DNA of 29,423 nucleotides from Pseudomonadota bacterium. GTDB lineage: Bacteria > Pseudomonadota > Gammaproteobacteria > Steroidobacterales > Steroidobacteraceae. The position numbers were made by a program, and so were the translations under genes. The DNA lies in the NCBI GenBank assembly GCA_023391335.1, contig JAEWBG010000036.1:1-29423 (forward strand), given 5' to 3'. How positions within the stretch are numbered: position 1 is the stretch's first letter; each line of letters begins with the position of its first letter. The notes under the pieces were generated by a model. The model had not been told where the DNA came from. It searched no databases and saw only the letters and a list, made by a program, of their open reading frames with translations. Of this stretch, positions 1 to 7,796 are shown in pieces.

Positions 1-127
1 GCTGGCAATCACCTCATCAAGATCAACAGGGGGTGGCCGCCATGCCGCGGAATACCCGGCCGCCATGGCGTGGAATGGGTGGCGCCCATGCGGCGGAATC
101 AGTGGCCGGCATCAGGCGGAATACGCA
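1..127. mobile_element. End of an IS21-like insertion sequence (multiple terminal repeats)
   Basis: Positions 31-122 consist of four consecutive 23-bp units (31-53, 54-76, 77-99, 100-122), each ending in GGAAT and most containing GTGGCCG or a variant, followed by ACGCA. Read from the other strand each unit begins ATTCC and contains GGCCAC-like cores. Multiple terminal repeats of this kind are typical of the ends of IS21-family elements. No istA or istB coding sequence is visible, so the body of the element would lie to the left of the window. The family assignment rests on pattern memory, not on a search. Confidence 0.6.
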
Positions 128-1105
128 GTGTTCGGGCGCATTTGCGGTATTCAACTGGTTTCGTACTACGATCCGGCGGCAAGCGAGACCGGCTTTACAA
201 CGGTACCTTCGGAAAAATTGCTGCAAGACGTAGCGCGTTTCGAACGCGCGGTTCGCTTTGACACGATTCCATTGCGACTGACGCCGCTCGAAATTGCCAG
301 CCACGACGACAATCCAAAAGTTAATCCGGCTCGACTCAACTTATATGAGCTTCCCGCACCTCCCCCAGGTGAAGCTCCCCGCGAGCCGAACCCATTCCTC
401 GTCTCACGCGATGAGATATTGAGCAAAGTGCATCGGGTTGCACTGGCATCGCTCTCGACGGGGAAGTTCAAGCTCGAACCGGAGGCCCAGGGAAGATATT
501 TGGCGTTGATGCGCGCAGAGATCGCCAAGCTGGGTTGGCAAATCGTGGACGTGCCGAATGCAAGAGAAGTTTTCGATGCCCAATTAAAGGACTTGGAGGA
601 GCTCGTGGACCCATACACAGGGAAACGCAATGACGAGGCGCTGAAGCAAGTACGCAAGTCGATCTTCGCTAAGCTCGCCGTGGATCCCCCAGTTGATGCG
701 ATCCTTTGGCCGTCTTTGACGAAGTCGAGGGCAGCTCACGAAAATGGTGATGCGCAATGGGACGGTGTGAGCCAAAACGCTCGCGACTTAGGGCCTGCTC
801 ACACCGGCTTTTTCAAGAACTATGGGCAGATCGCGCTGGGTGAAGGCTCCTTGGGCGCTGTGTCTCTCGCGGTGCGCCTTGCAGACGCTGATGACAGATC
901 GCTGTATGCGGCACGCGGGGGCATCCAGCTCACGCAGCAGTTCAACAACAAGGAAATCGAAGACTTGGCGCCGCAGGAGCTATTTCGTGACCAGACGCGA
1001 GAACCACTAGCTGTTCACGCTGCCTTGCGAGCGCTCGTCCTAAATCCCGAGGAACTTGATGCCGAATTGCATCCAGGAAAGAAGCGCGATAAGAAAAAGA
1101 AGTAG
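128..1105 (+). CDS. Hypothetical protein, 5' end lost to the IS insertion
   Basis: I do not recognise the family. The open frame runs unbroken from inside the IS repeats to a TAG at 1105 and ends in a lysine-rich tail (KKRDKKKK). The first residues after the IS junction include IQLVSYYD, which resembles the start of the mature part of small periplasmic lipoproteins, but no signal peptide or lipobox is visible; these would have lain in the DNA replaced by the IS. A GTG at 128 lies 7 bases after a GGCGGA in the IS end and could serve as a substitute start, giving about 325 residues. The next in-frame ATG is far inside, near 509. The product is acidic and basic by turns, soluble-looking and without obvious catalytic motifs. 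It may be a pseudogene or a protein that now stays in the cytoplasm. Confidence 0.5.
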   Translation: MFGRICGIQLVSYYDPAASETGFTTVPSEKLLQDVARFERAVRFDTIPLRLTPLEIASHDDNPKVNPARLNLYELPAPPPGEAPREPNPFLVSRDEILSKVHRVALASLSTGKFKLEPEAQGRYLALMRAEIAKLGWQIVDVPNAREVFDAQLKDLEELVDPYTGKRNDEALKQVRKSIFAKLAVDPPVDAILWPSLTKSRAAHENGDAQWDGVSQNARDLGPAHTGFFKNYGQIALGEGSLGAVSLAVRLADADDRSLYAARGGIQLTQQFNNKEIEDLAPQELFRDQTREPLAVHAALRALVLNPEELDAELHPGKKRDKKKK

Positions 1106-1392
1106 CGCCACTGAAGGCCGTGTCGGCACGCGCCAATCCCTGCGAGACGAAGCGATATGACCGACGAAGAGGCGGAGCCAGTATCGCTCCGCCATCGTGG
1201 GAGTTATTGGATCGTATGCGTCTAGCAATTGACGGCTGGCGAATGTGCGGCACCGTTCGTCGTTGTCGCATCTGTGATCAGAGAATACGCCGGATCTCGA
1301 ACACTTTTGCGCTCTTCTGAAGATTTGCCGATATGCAAACCAGACTCCGTCATCCCCTCCAGACGCATCAATCGATATCGTGGATCGCATCG

Positions 1393-1740
1393 TTAGAGTA
1401 GCTTCAATACTTTCTCCGGCGGCCTTCCCAAGACAGCCCTCGCGCCTTTCACCACAATCGGCCGCTCAATGAGAATCGGATCGGCGATCATCGCGTCAAT
1501 CCATTGTGCGTCGGAGAGTGTTCTTCCCGCGTACTTGGACTTGAAAACCTCTTCGCCCTTTCGAATGAGTTCCTCAGGCTTCATGTCCAACCGGCGCAGA
1601 AGCTCCGCCAGCGATGCTGCCGTAAGCGGCTGCACAAGATACTCAATAATTTCCGGCTCGATCCCATGCTCGCGAAGCAACGCTAGAGTCGCGCGACTCT
1701 TGCTGCACCTTGGGTTGTGATAGATCGTGAAGATGGCCAT
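1393..1740 (-). CDS. arsC: ArsC-family reductase (glutaredoxin-type arsenate reductase)
   Basis: The 115-residue product matches the usual length of the ArsC/YfgD family. It has a thioredoxin-like fold beginning IFTIYHNPRCSKSR, with the catalytic cysteine at position 12 followed by the conserved Ser and Arg. The C-terminal half contains the family block IERPIVVKGARAVLGRPP, whose Arg residues bind the oxyanion in characterised members. Arsenate reductases of this type reduce As(V) to As(III) using glutathione and glutaredoxin in the cytoplasm. No arsB, acr3 or arsR gene lies nearby, so a housekeeping YfgD-like role or stress role is as likely as dedicated arsenic resistance. The ATG at 1740 is the only plausible start. 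Confidence 0.85.
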   Translation of the reverse strand: MAIFTIYHNPRCSKSRATLALLREHGIEPEIIEYLVQPLTAASLAELLRRLDMKPEELIRKGEEVFKSKYAGRTLSDAQWIDAMIADPILIERPIVVKGARAVLGRPPEKVLKLL

Positions 1741-1801
1741 GGCGTGTCATTCTTTAGCAAGAGGAAGGAGACTCTTTTCCGCCGTAGCGGACTCAGCTGC
1801 C

Positions 1802-2299
1802 TCACGAAGATGATTCTGCCAGCACGCGATTGACGAAGGCAGTCTTTCCGTCCGTGTATGCCTCGCGATCAAATGGATACTGGGCCGCGAGCTGATGTTT
1901 CAACAACTGATATTCGGCCGCCAGATCCGGCGATGCTCGCAGCGCATTCCTGAACGCCAAGCGATCGCGCCACAGTGGTGAAGACAGCGGAACCAGATGC
2001 AGGTGGTGGGTTCGCACCTCAGGCGACGGCTTGCAGAACCAGTGCATCACGTCCGCCTTGTAAGGGTAGTAACAGTATTGATGCTCAGCGAGCACTTCAA
2101 TCGCCCGTGTTGAATCCGCGAGGGAATGTACTGGCACCATGATGTCGATCACGGGTTTTGCCGAGAGACCCACAACCGCCGTACTGCCGATGTGCTCAAT
2201 CTCTCCAGCGAGCCAAGGCGCTAGCGATGTGCGTATCAGATCGCGTTCGCGTCTGAACGACTCTGGCCACCGAGGATCGTATGGCTCAACGACGATCAT
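1802..2299 (-). CDS. GrpB/UPF0157 family protein (nucleotidyltransferase-like fold)
   Basis: The 165-residue protein starts MIVVEPYDPRWPESFRRER and carries the family blocks IEHIGSTAVVGLSAKPVIDI (residues about 35-54) and a later histidine-rich THHLHLV. These are hallmarks of the GrpB family, whose members share a nucleotidyltransferase-like fold: the GSTAV...KPVIDI region contains the presumed catalytic acidic residues. Some members are fused to CoaE, but the substrate is not established. The frame is open further upstream, into the neighbouring gene, but the ATG at 2299 fits the family N-terminus exactly and was chosen for that reason. It lies about 100 bases behind the secreted-protein gene on the same strand and could be cotranscribed with it. 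Confidence 0.8.
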   Translation of the reverse strand: MIVVEPYDPRWPESFRRERDLIRTSLAPWLAGEIEHIGSTAVVGLSAKPVIDIMVPVHSLADSTRAIEVLAEHQYCYYPYKADVMHWFCKPSPEVRTHHLHLVPLSSPLWRDRLAFRNALRASPDLAAEYQLLKHQLAAQYPFDREAYTDGKTAFVNRVLAESSS

Positions 2300-2403
2300 T
2301 CGGTTCGGTGATGGTGCCGCATATGAACAACATGTTGGACCAGACTGCGGCGCTGCGCCACAAAGCCTGCGACAAATAGTCCGCTGGCACTTCTGATTCC
2401 CGC

Positions 2404-3009
2404 CTATTTTGTGAGGCCTCGGATGAACATCTCCCACGTGCGAGCGTCTTCCGAACTGAAAATACTCGGGCTGTGATACGAGATTTTGATAACGGAACCC
2501 GTGGTGCCCAAAGCGACGTACGCGAGACATATCTGCCGATTGTTGAACTTCTCGGTAAGCATCAAGACGGGGACACCATGCGGGTTCATTCGCGAAAACC
2601 GAACAGCAGTGGCACCTGCACGCTCCAGATCGCGTACCGATTTCGGATCATCCTCTCCGCTGAATTTTTTCGTCCGTGCACTAAAGCCAACCTCCATGGA
2701 CAAGCCCAGGGTGAATACTCCGTTGCTGATTCCTTCGTAGCTCTTGGTTTCTAACACCTTCTGCACGTCGCCGGCTTGGCCCAGCAGGTGAATCGCCGTT
2801 CCGCTTGGATCATCTAAGCTGAGCTGAATAACGTAGTCGGCAGGAACGATCAAAGCGAGTGGCAATAGCTTCTTCATGTCTGCCGGTGCCGGCACGGGGT
2901 ACGTCACCACGTTCGCCATCAACAGCCGCTGCGAGGCGGGCTTGGCGGGAGCAGAGCTGCTCGCGCAGAGCGTGAGAAGGCAAAGGATCGATAGCGAGAG
3001 CTGCTTCAT
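2404..3009 (-). CDS. Secreted or periplasmic protein of unknown function
   Basis: The 201-residue product begins with a clear signal peptide: a lysine, then a hydrophobic core LSLSILCLLTLCASS, with probable cleavage around APAKPA. The mature part is a mixed alpha/beta sequence without recognisable catalytic motifs. It mentions a central region LETKSYEGISNGVFTLGLSM and a C-terminal VIKISYHSPSIFSSEDARTW, which looks like a compact globular domain of a lipoprotein-like or stress-related periplasmic protein. I cannot assign a family. The start codon ATG at 3009 is supported by the signal peptide. Upstream DNA holds simple repeats, not another gene, so it is probably the first gene of a short transcript leading into the GrpB-like gene. 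Confidence 0.7.
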   Translation of the reverse strand: MKQLSLSILCLLTLCASSSAPAKPASQRLLMANVVTYPVPAPADMKKLLPLALIVPADYVIQLSLDDPSGTAIHLLGQAGDVQKVLETKSYEGISNGVFTLGLSMEVGFSARTKKFSGEDDPKSVRDLERAGATAVRFSRMNPHGVPVLMLTEKFNNRQICLAYVALGTTGSVIKISYHSPSIFSSEDARTWEMFIRGLTK

Positions 3010-3155
3010 ATAATTCCCTGATATGACCGTGCGTGCGTGTGTCAGAGTGGATAACCGAAATACAGAAACCCGCCATCCTCGACGCTCTTAGTTGTGCCGG
3101 CTTCCCGGCCTGTCAACGTTCACATCTGCGTGTGCACACCAACCGAAGACTTTTT

Positions 3156-3232
3156 TCTGTCCTGACGCTAGTCCTTCCTGACGACGCAGTCGTCCTTCCT
3201 GACGATAGTCCTTCTCGACGCGAAGCGTCCGT
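3156..3232. repeat. GTCCTTCCTGACG repeat block (copy 1 of 3)
   Basis: The core CCTTCCTGACG occurs twice, with degenerate neighbours (CCTGACGC and CCTTCTCGACG), spaced by roughly 18-20 bases. Related blocks occur at about 21590-21760 and 24555-24750, so this is a dispersed family. Confidence 0.7.
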
Positions 3233-3241
3233 CCCGAAGTC

Positions 3242-3267
3242 TGTGTGTGTGTGTGTGTGTGTGTGTG
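3242..3267. repeat. (TG)13 dinucleotide microsatellite
   Basis: Thirteen uninterrupted TG units. Such long dinucleotide runs are uncommon in bacterial chromosomes and prone to slippage. It lies about 230 bases upstream of the secreted-protein gene start at 3009. Confidence 0.95.
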
Positions 3268-3441
3268 ATCGGACACCAATACACCGGATATCCTAAGTCC
3301 GGCACCGAGGGTTCCCTCCGGCACCAATGGTTTCACTCAGTTGGGTGATCGGCCATGTGCGTGATCCGCAATCCGCAAACAGGATCTGCGCTCCCGAACT
3401 CGCGAGAGCAACAATCAAGGTCATTTGACCTCAGTGGGATC

Positions 3442-5163
3442 CTATCGCGAAAGGCTTTCGAGAAGGTCGCGGATTTCTGCAGCAATCGCATCCGGTGGCA
3501 TCAATCTAGCAAGCCTCGCGCTATCTCCATTCTCTTTCTTGAAGTCGCATCCAAAGCTCTTAAACACCTGTTCCAAAATGACGCTGCCTGGTGAATTTGT
3601 GCGAGCGTGAGTATCCCAATCTGCAGCACACTCTTCTTCGATAGCACTTGTTATGGCCAGTAGATCTGCCTTTCTAGCTTCAATCGCTTTTATCGCATTC
3701 TCTAGGCGCTCTTCGACGGTTCCCTCTACGTTCCTGACCTGCAGATAGATTGGTGCCAGCATCTTCTTGTGTACACGAAGGCGCACCACTTCATCTTTGA
3801 GGTTGCGCGCGGCATCATCAATAGCCTTCTGTATATCAGCGCTCGCCACTGGACGTTCTCTATTGGTCTTTTCGCCGATGAGATCTCCGATAGCCGAATT
3901 GTCGAGTAGATAGTTCTCTAGCTCACGTCGTGCCAGCACTTTCAAGGTCGCGTTCCCGCCCAGCCGATCGACCATTCTCCGCACTTCTTCATCGTCTCGC
4001 TCGTCTCGATCTGTAATGAACCACATCCTAATCCTTCGGCGAGCGAGCACATCCAACGTTGCATGCGCAGCAAAGTGAGCGAAGTTCCGCACCCCACCCA
4101 TTTGCACAAAGCCCACGTTTGCCTTGGCTAGATCTAAATCCAGCTTGGCACAAAATTCGCGGAGTACAGCTTCGTCCGATGGCCCTTCGACAAAGACCAA
4201 GCGGTCGAACATAAACACAGTGCTGAGACGAAGCCCCAACTCAGCAGGAATTCGGAGCGGCGCATCGCCAGAGCCCAAGGTGCTGCATGTTGTTCCCTCG
4301 ACCGGGTGCTTAGATACTAAATAGATATTCTGAAAGGAAACCGAATCCACGAAGTTAGTCGAGTGAGTAGTTACAAACATCTGAATGTCCGAGCTTCGCG
4401 ACCTAAGATAGCTATAAACCGCGTGCTCTAGTCCCGGGTGCAAATGCACTTCCGGCTCCTCAATGAGCAAAAGCTGCGGCTTTTTAAGCTCAACGTCCAA
4501 GATGAGACGTAGCGCCTCCCTGATACCCGCGCCGTTTGCGTCCACTAAGAATTGATCGATGTCCATTTCGGCCGAGGTCTCTCCAGAGCGCCGCGCCGCC
4601 TCCGATTGAAATGCATCAATTTCAACACCTAAAAGTGACCGCACAGTTCGCTGAATCACGGTTAGGCGCTCTGGTCCACCTCGAGTCACTTTCAAACTCA
4701 GCAATTCCTGAGCTTCGTCACGCCCTATGCGTTCCCTCGTCTCACGCAGATGCAACAGATTCGCCGAACCACAAGCCTGCATCAGCCAGCTTGCGTACCC
4801 CGGAGCCAATTTGCTCGGGCCGGCAAACGTCGTAATTGCGCCGTCTGTTTCCTTTGCTTCAATGGCGCTCACCTTGCTGCGTCGATCCCCAATCATCGAT
4901 CGGATTCGTGAGACAAGCTCTTCGCGATTGGCGGAAGAAGTTGCAACGCTCATGACGTCTCGCGTGAGACCAGTTGCATAGTCTTCACCGAGCAATTCCC
5001 TCACGTAGTAGCTCGCCATCTCCTTGTTATTGGAGAATATGTACTCAAGACGTCCGCCTTGGTCGCGTAGCATGCGATCTAGAGCAGCTATTTCCTTTTT
5101 GACCACCGTGGCGGCGCGATCGTACGTATAGATCTCCTTTGCCACGGGAACGGTAAGGCTCAA
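3442..5163 (-). CDS. OLD-family ATPase/TOPRIM nuclease, C-terminal part (split gene)
   Basis: This frame supplies the C-terminal half of an ABC-type ATPase with a TOPRIM nuclease domain. Visible motifs, numbered from the TTG at 5163, are: a signature-like GAGIREAL (211-218), Walker B LLLIEEPE (231-238), the His-switch TTHS (265-268), then a TOPRIM domain starting RLVFVEGPSDE (catalytic Glu 326) with the acidic triplet in ITDRDERD (383-390). Characterised OLD proteins are ATP-dependent or ATP-regulated DNA nucleases and many act in phage defence. The Walker A motif sits in the adjacent upstream frame (5178-5630), 14 bases away and in another reading frame. The TTG at 5163 has only a weak GGA before it, so a broken gene is more likely than an independent one. 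No UvrD-like (GajB) partner is nearby. Confidence 0.8.
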   Translation of the reverse strand: MSLTVPVAKEIYTYDRAATVVKKEIAALDRMLRDQGGRLEYIFSNNKEMASYYVRELLGEDYATGLTRDVMSVATSSANREELVSRIRSMIGDRRSKVSAIEAKETDGAITTFAGPSKLAPGYASWLMQACGSANLLHLRETRERIGRDEAQELLSLKVTRGGPERLTVIQRTVRSLLGVEIDAFQSEAARRSGETSAEMDIDQFLVDANGAGIREALRLILDVELKKPQLLLIEEPEVHLHPGLEHAVYSYLRSRSSDIQMFVTTHSTNFVDSVSFQNIYLVSKHPVEGTTCSTLGSGDAPLRIPAELGLRLSTVFMFDRLVFVEGPSDEAVLREFCAKLDLDLAKANVGFVQMGGVRNFAHFAAHATLDVLARRRIRMWFITDRDERDDEEVRRMVDRLGGNATLKVLARRELENYLLDNSAIGDLIGEKTNRERPVASADIQKAIDDAARNLKDEVVRLRVHKKMLAPIYLQVRNVEGTVEERLENAIKAIEARKADLLAITSAIEEECAADWDTHARTNSPGSVILEQVFKSFGCDFKKENGDSARLARLMPPDAIAAEIRDLLESLSR

Positions 5164-5177
5164 TAGATTGATTCCGT

Positions 5178-5630
5178 CTATGGTGAGTCAGCTCCATTCA
5201 CAGTGAGACGCCCCGCACCAATCTGCTGCAGGAAAAGAAAAGCACCGTTTTCGTGCGTTACACCTGCCACGATTACCGCGATCCGATCGTGAGATCGAAT
5301 TTGATCAATGGGACGCTCGAGATGAGGAACATCTGCTTGCAGCCGCGAGCGCAGATCCGCATTCGTCGAATTTGTCAGTTCCAACTCAAGCCCGATTTGG
5401 CAGGGCGCACTGGTATTGCGATCGTGAAACTCATCGACCGGGCGAGAAGTAGACCACGGACCCGCCAAGGCGCCTCGAGCAAGATGTTTGTGCGCAAGCT
5501 CGATGGCTGCCAACAGTGTGGACTTGCCGGAATTGTTCTTACCAATAAATACGTTCAGCCCTCCGCAGCTGCCTACCTGGGCAGCATCAATCCCGCGAAA
5601 GTGCCTAACGTAGATGGCGTGAATCTTCAT
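5178..5630 (-). CDS. OLD-family ATPase, N-terminal part with Walker A (split gene)
   Basis: The 150-residue product starts MKIHAIYVRHFRGI, the usual opening of RecF/SMC/OLD ATPases, and has Walker A GKNNSGKST at residues 30-38. It continues through the ATPase N-lobe and stops at TAG 5180-5178. The rest of the protein resumes in a -1 frame: that frame is open from just after a TGA at 5190-5188, so the two frames overlap by only 7 bases (about 5181-5187). One extra base there would give a single protein of about 730 residues. No slippery heptamer is present in the overlap. The ATG at 5630 has a good AAGGAAG ribosome site before it. The frame is open to 5672, but that extension lacks family resemblance. 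Confidence 0.8.
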   Translation of the reverse strand: MKIHAIYVRHFRGIDAAQVGSCGGLNVFIGKNNSGKSTLLAAIELAHKHLARGALAGPWSTSRPVDEFHDRNTSAPCQIGLELELTNSTNADLRSRLQADVPHLERPIDQIRSHDRIAVIVAGVTHENGAFLFLQQIGAGRLTVNGADSP

Positions 5631-5692
5631 TGTTCTTCCTTCAGTGCCGACAGGGTGGAAGCGGCAAGTCACTAGAGGTGATGATGATTGCC

Positions 5693-5721
5693 AAAAAAAA
5701 GCCCCTTCATTGAGGGGCTTT
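5693..5721 (-). terminator. Rho-independent terminator (leftward)
   Basis: On the minus strand a 9-bp stem AAAGCCCCT/AGGGGCTTT with a 6-base loop runs into eight T residues. It ends leftward transcripts coming from the nrdJ/ImmA side before they enter the OLD gene, so the OLD gene should have its own promoter. Confidence 0.85.
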
Positions 5722-5877
5722 GTATAAACCGACGGATTAGTCCCCTTCGGTGTAATCGGACATTCGTACCGTTGTTAAACGGGCCTTCCACGTCCTTGTA
5801 ATTCGATTCAACTCCATCTACCCCGTGTGTTCGGTTGGTGCTTGCCTTTGCTTTCAGCTTCAGGCCGCACCATCGAA

Positions 5878-5905
5878 GGCTGTAGGCTCTAGGCTGTAGG
5901 TTCAG
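5878..5905. repeat. Heptamer tandem repeat GGCTGTA, 4 units
   Basis: Four adjacent 7-base units: GGCTGTA, GGCTCTA, GGCTGTA, GGTTCAG. The same period with other heptamers recurs at 7811, 8019, 13923, 14040, 17218, 18712 and 24814. Confidence 0.8.
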
Positions 5906-5975
5906 AAATGCTTCGCGATGTTCCTATTTTGGCCTATCGGCGTTGCGCAGTCGATGACTATTCAACAAAACCAGG

Positions 5976-6176
5976 TCAGTGTTTCGTGGGCTGATCCTTC
6001 ATCAGCCGGCGAATATGCTTCGAAATGGTGCCACGACTCTCGGAAAGACCCAAGGCGAATGTCGAAGAACAATATTGATCGACGCATTGGCGCGGGTGCG
6101 ACCTTTCCTCGTGCAGGCGGACTTCCACTCGGTCTCCCGCCCAGGCGGGGTGTTGGTTGAGTTGTTCTTTTGTCAT
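5976..6176 (-). CDS. Doubtful small ORF, possible helix-turn-helix remnant
   Basis: A 66-codon frame starts at ATG 6176 (frame open to 6197) right behind the ImmA-like gene. The C-terminal part, LSESRGTISKHIRRLMKD, looks like a helix-turn-helix recognition segment, and RVEVRLHEE nearby recalls small phage or toxin-associated regulators. A GGGAGG lies 13 bases before ATG 6176, too far for a strong site. It could be an intact small DNA-binding protein cotranscribed with the peptidase gene, a decayed regulator, or chance. I cannot assign a family. Confidence 0.3.
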   Translation of the reverse strand: MTKEQLNQHPAWAGDRVEVRLHEERSHPRQCVDQYCSSTFALGLSESRGTISKHIRRLMKDQPTKH

Positions 6177-6208
6177 TGTAGAACCCATGCCTCCCAACTC
6201 GGCGTCCG

Positions 6209-7072
6209 CTAGGCCGCGTCCACCAAATCCAACTCTTCGAGTCTGATGGCCATCATCTCAACCGAAACATCAAAAAACTCGGCTAGTGATGAGAAGTGAC
6301 GACCGTTGTAGCGCTGAGCGCTAGCAAGGGCCCGTGCCAAGTCCCGCCTAGTCCGAAACCTCGACCGAAGCTGGTGCATGCCTCCAGAAATCAATGCGAA
6401 GGCGCTAGCTTCCGTCGCTGCGAAACGGTCTGCAAGAAACCTCTTCTTGAACGCGGGTCGTACCTGCTTTTCAGGAAGGAGGAAGAACGTCGCAAAGATG
6501 TCCGCTTCGGTTTCCTGTTGATCCCTCTTCCCTACCGGTGATCCATCCAACGCGCGGTCTCTATGCAGGCCAGAAGTTTCATGGAGTAGCACGTGAGCCA
6601 GTTCATGCGCGGTTGTAAAGTTGCGAGAAGAACGAGGAGGATGCCTTGAGATTCTTACTTCGCGGTTTTCTTTATCAACAATGCCTGCGACCTCGAACGA
6701 ATCTTTGCCGGCGGGAAGCTCACCGAGGGATTCATGGATGGTGACGTCGTACCCCAAGGCTTTCAGAGCCAATTCGGCATTCAAAATCTCGCGCGGATCG
6801 ACTTCATTCGTTCCGAAGATTGCCAGTCGCCTTTCCCAAAGGAGTCGCTGGAGCGTGCGGGCTGTCGATTCGAGCTCCTTGCGGGACAACGCGCGACCGT
6901 TCACTCGTCCTCTGAATACTTGCTCCACCCTTATCGCGGAAATTTCGCGACCGACTTCGCCAACCAATCCATCGAATCCACCTTCACCGTTGAGGTGTGA
7001 ATAGGGATTTTCCAGCTTGGCGCGGCTCTGGCGTATCCGACGATCAATTTCGCGCGTCATGAGTGGCTTCAT
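6209..7072 (-). CDS. ImmA/IrrE-type metallopeptidase
   Basis: The 287-residue product carries the zinc-peptidase motif HELAH at residues 156-160, followed by ETEAD (about 187-191), the usual third-ligand region of the ImmA/IrrE (COG2856) family, and FATFFLLPE after it. Family members cleave repressors: ImmA cuts the ICEBs1 repressor and IrrE/DdrO cuts a DNA-damage repressor. The first 90 residues are helical and of unknown role, and the C-terminus (SSLAEFFDVSVEMMAIRLEEL) is the winged-helix-like tail seen in many members. The gene begins 10 bases after nrdJb ends; a GTG at 7090 would overlap nrdJb, and ATG 7072 was preferred. It is probably cotranscribed with the reductase operon up to the terminator at 5693-5721. 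A target repressor is not evident, unless the small ORF at 5976 is part of it. Confidence 0.8.
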   Translation of the reverse strand: MKPLMTREIDRRIRQSRAKLENPYSHLNGEGGFDGLVGEVGREISAIRVEQVFRGRVNGRALSRKELESTARTLQRLLWERRLAIFGTNEVDPREILNAELALKALGYDVTIHESLGELPAGKDSFEVAGIVDKENREVRISRHPPRSSRNFTTAHELAHVLLHETSGLHRDRALDGSPVGKRDQQETEADIFATFFLLPEKQVRPAFKKRFLADRFAATEASAFALISGGMHQLRSRFRTRRDLARALASAQRYNGRHFSSLAEFFDVSVEMMAIRLEELDLVDAA

Positions 7073-7082
7073 AGACGATCCA

Positions 7083-7796
7083 TCAGCCACACTTGCTGTC
7101 GCCGCAATTCAAACACGTCATGCACCCATCCATCAGGACAACAGCGGCGGTGGAGCACTTCGCGCAGAGTTGTGCGCCATCGGGGAAGTGGCTCTTCGCA
7201 AACGCATCGACTTGTTTGGTGCGAGCTTCGAATTCGGCTTTCTTCTCTTCGATGAGCTGCTTGCGGTGCTCGTCCATTTCCGGCGCTTTGAGCAGGCCGA
7301 TGGTCTGCAAGTGCTTTTCGACGACATAGCCGAGCTCGGCAATGATCGAAGGCATGAACTTGCCGCCGGACTGCCAGTACCCGCCGCGAGGATCGAACAC
7401 GGCCTTCATCTCATCGACGAGGAACGTGACATCGCCGCCTTTGCGGAACACGGCGGAAAGGATTCGCGTGAGGGCGACGATCCATTGGAAGTGATCGAGG
7501 TTCTTCGAGTTGATGAAGATCTCGAACGGACGGCGCTGCTCGTACTGCGTGCCTTCGTTCAGGATGATGTCGTTGATGGTGACGTACATCGCGTGATCGG
7601 AGACCGGCGTCTTGATCTTGTACGTCGAGCCGATTAGCACGTCAGGCCGTTCGACCTTCTCGTGCATCCACACGACATTGGATTCTTTGCTGCGCTCTTC
7701 TTTTTCCTTCGCAGCAACGGCCGCAGCCTTCTCTGCGGCAGCTTTGTCTTCGGGCTTTTCGACCCGGTATTTCATGATCTTTTTGTCAATTTTCAT
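7083..7796 (-). CDS. nrdJb: Class II ribonucleotide reductase small subunit-like chain NrdJb
   Basis: The 237-residue chain corresponds to the C-terminal part of class II (adenosylcobalamin) ribonucleotide reductase, encoded separately as in Pseudomonas. It contains the TSCPD-type region (about residues 110-165) and ends with a cysteine cluster, CAKCSTAAVV...MTCLNCGDSKCG, which would shuttle electrons to the active-site disulfide of NrdJa. The N-terminal 40 residues are charged and rich in Ala, Lys and Glu. ATG 7796 has a GGAG 7 bases upstream. It lies 255 bases after nrdJa, with a repeat block between them, and is followed 10 bases later by the ImmA-like gene. Expression presumably depends on the nrdJa promoter and NrdR box. 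Confidence 0.9.
   Translation of the reverse strand: MKIDKKIMKYRVEKPEDKAAAEKAAAVAAKEKEERSKESNVVWMHEKVERPDVLIGSTYKIKTPVSDHAMYVTINDIILNEGTQYEQRRPFEIFINSKNLDHFQWIVALTRILSAVFRKGGDVTFLVDEMKAVFDPRGGYWQSGGKFMPSIIAELGYVVEKHLQTIGLLKAPEMDEHRKQLIEEKKAEFEARTKQVDAFAKSHFPDGAQLCAKCSTAAVVLMDGCMTCLNCGDSKCG

Larger units (their letters stand above)
3010..3441. other. Intergenic region with simple and dispersed repeats
   Basis: I see no gene in this 430-base stretch. It contains CCTTCCTGACG-type repeats (about 3161-3232), a (TG)13 tract and, at about 3299-3330, two copies of CCGGCACC 17 bases apart. Open frames here are short and made of repeat sequence. Confidence 0.6.
5722..6208. other. Intergenic region with a heptamer repeat and a doubtful small ORF
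   Basis: Apart from the small minus-strand frame at 5976-6176 I see no gene. Positions 5878-5905 hold four 7-bp units (GGCTGTA, GGCTCTA, GGCTGTA, GGTTCAG). The stretch 5726-5840 looks neither coding nor like a tRNA. Confidence 0.5.

Noticed and set aside
5181..5187. Programmed -1 frameshift in the OLD gene
   Set aside because: The overlap of the two frames contains no X-XXY-YYZ slippery sequence and no obvious downstream structure.
5722..5850. tRNA or tmRNA-like fragment upstream of the terminator
   Set aside because: TTCGATT looks like a T-loop, but the supporting stems do not pair and no acceptor stem or CCA end could be built.
5918..6212. Plus-strand frames of 77-80 codons
   Set aside because: No homology, no ribosome site, and they oppose the small minus-strand frame.
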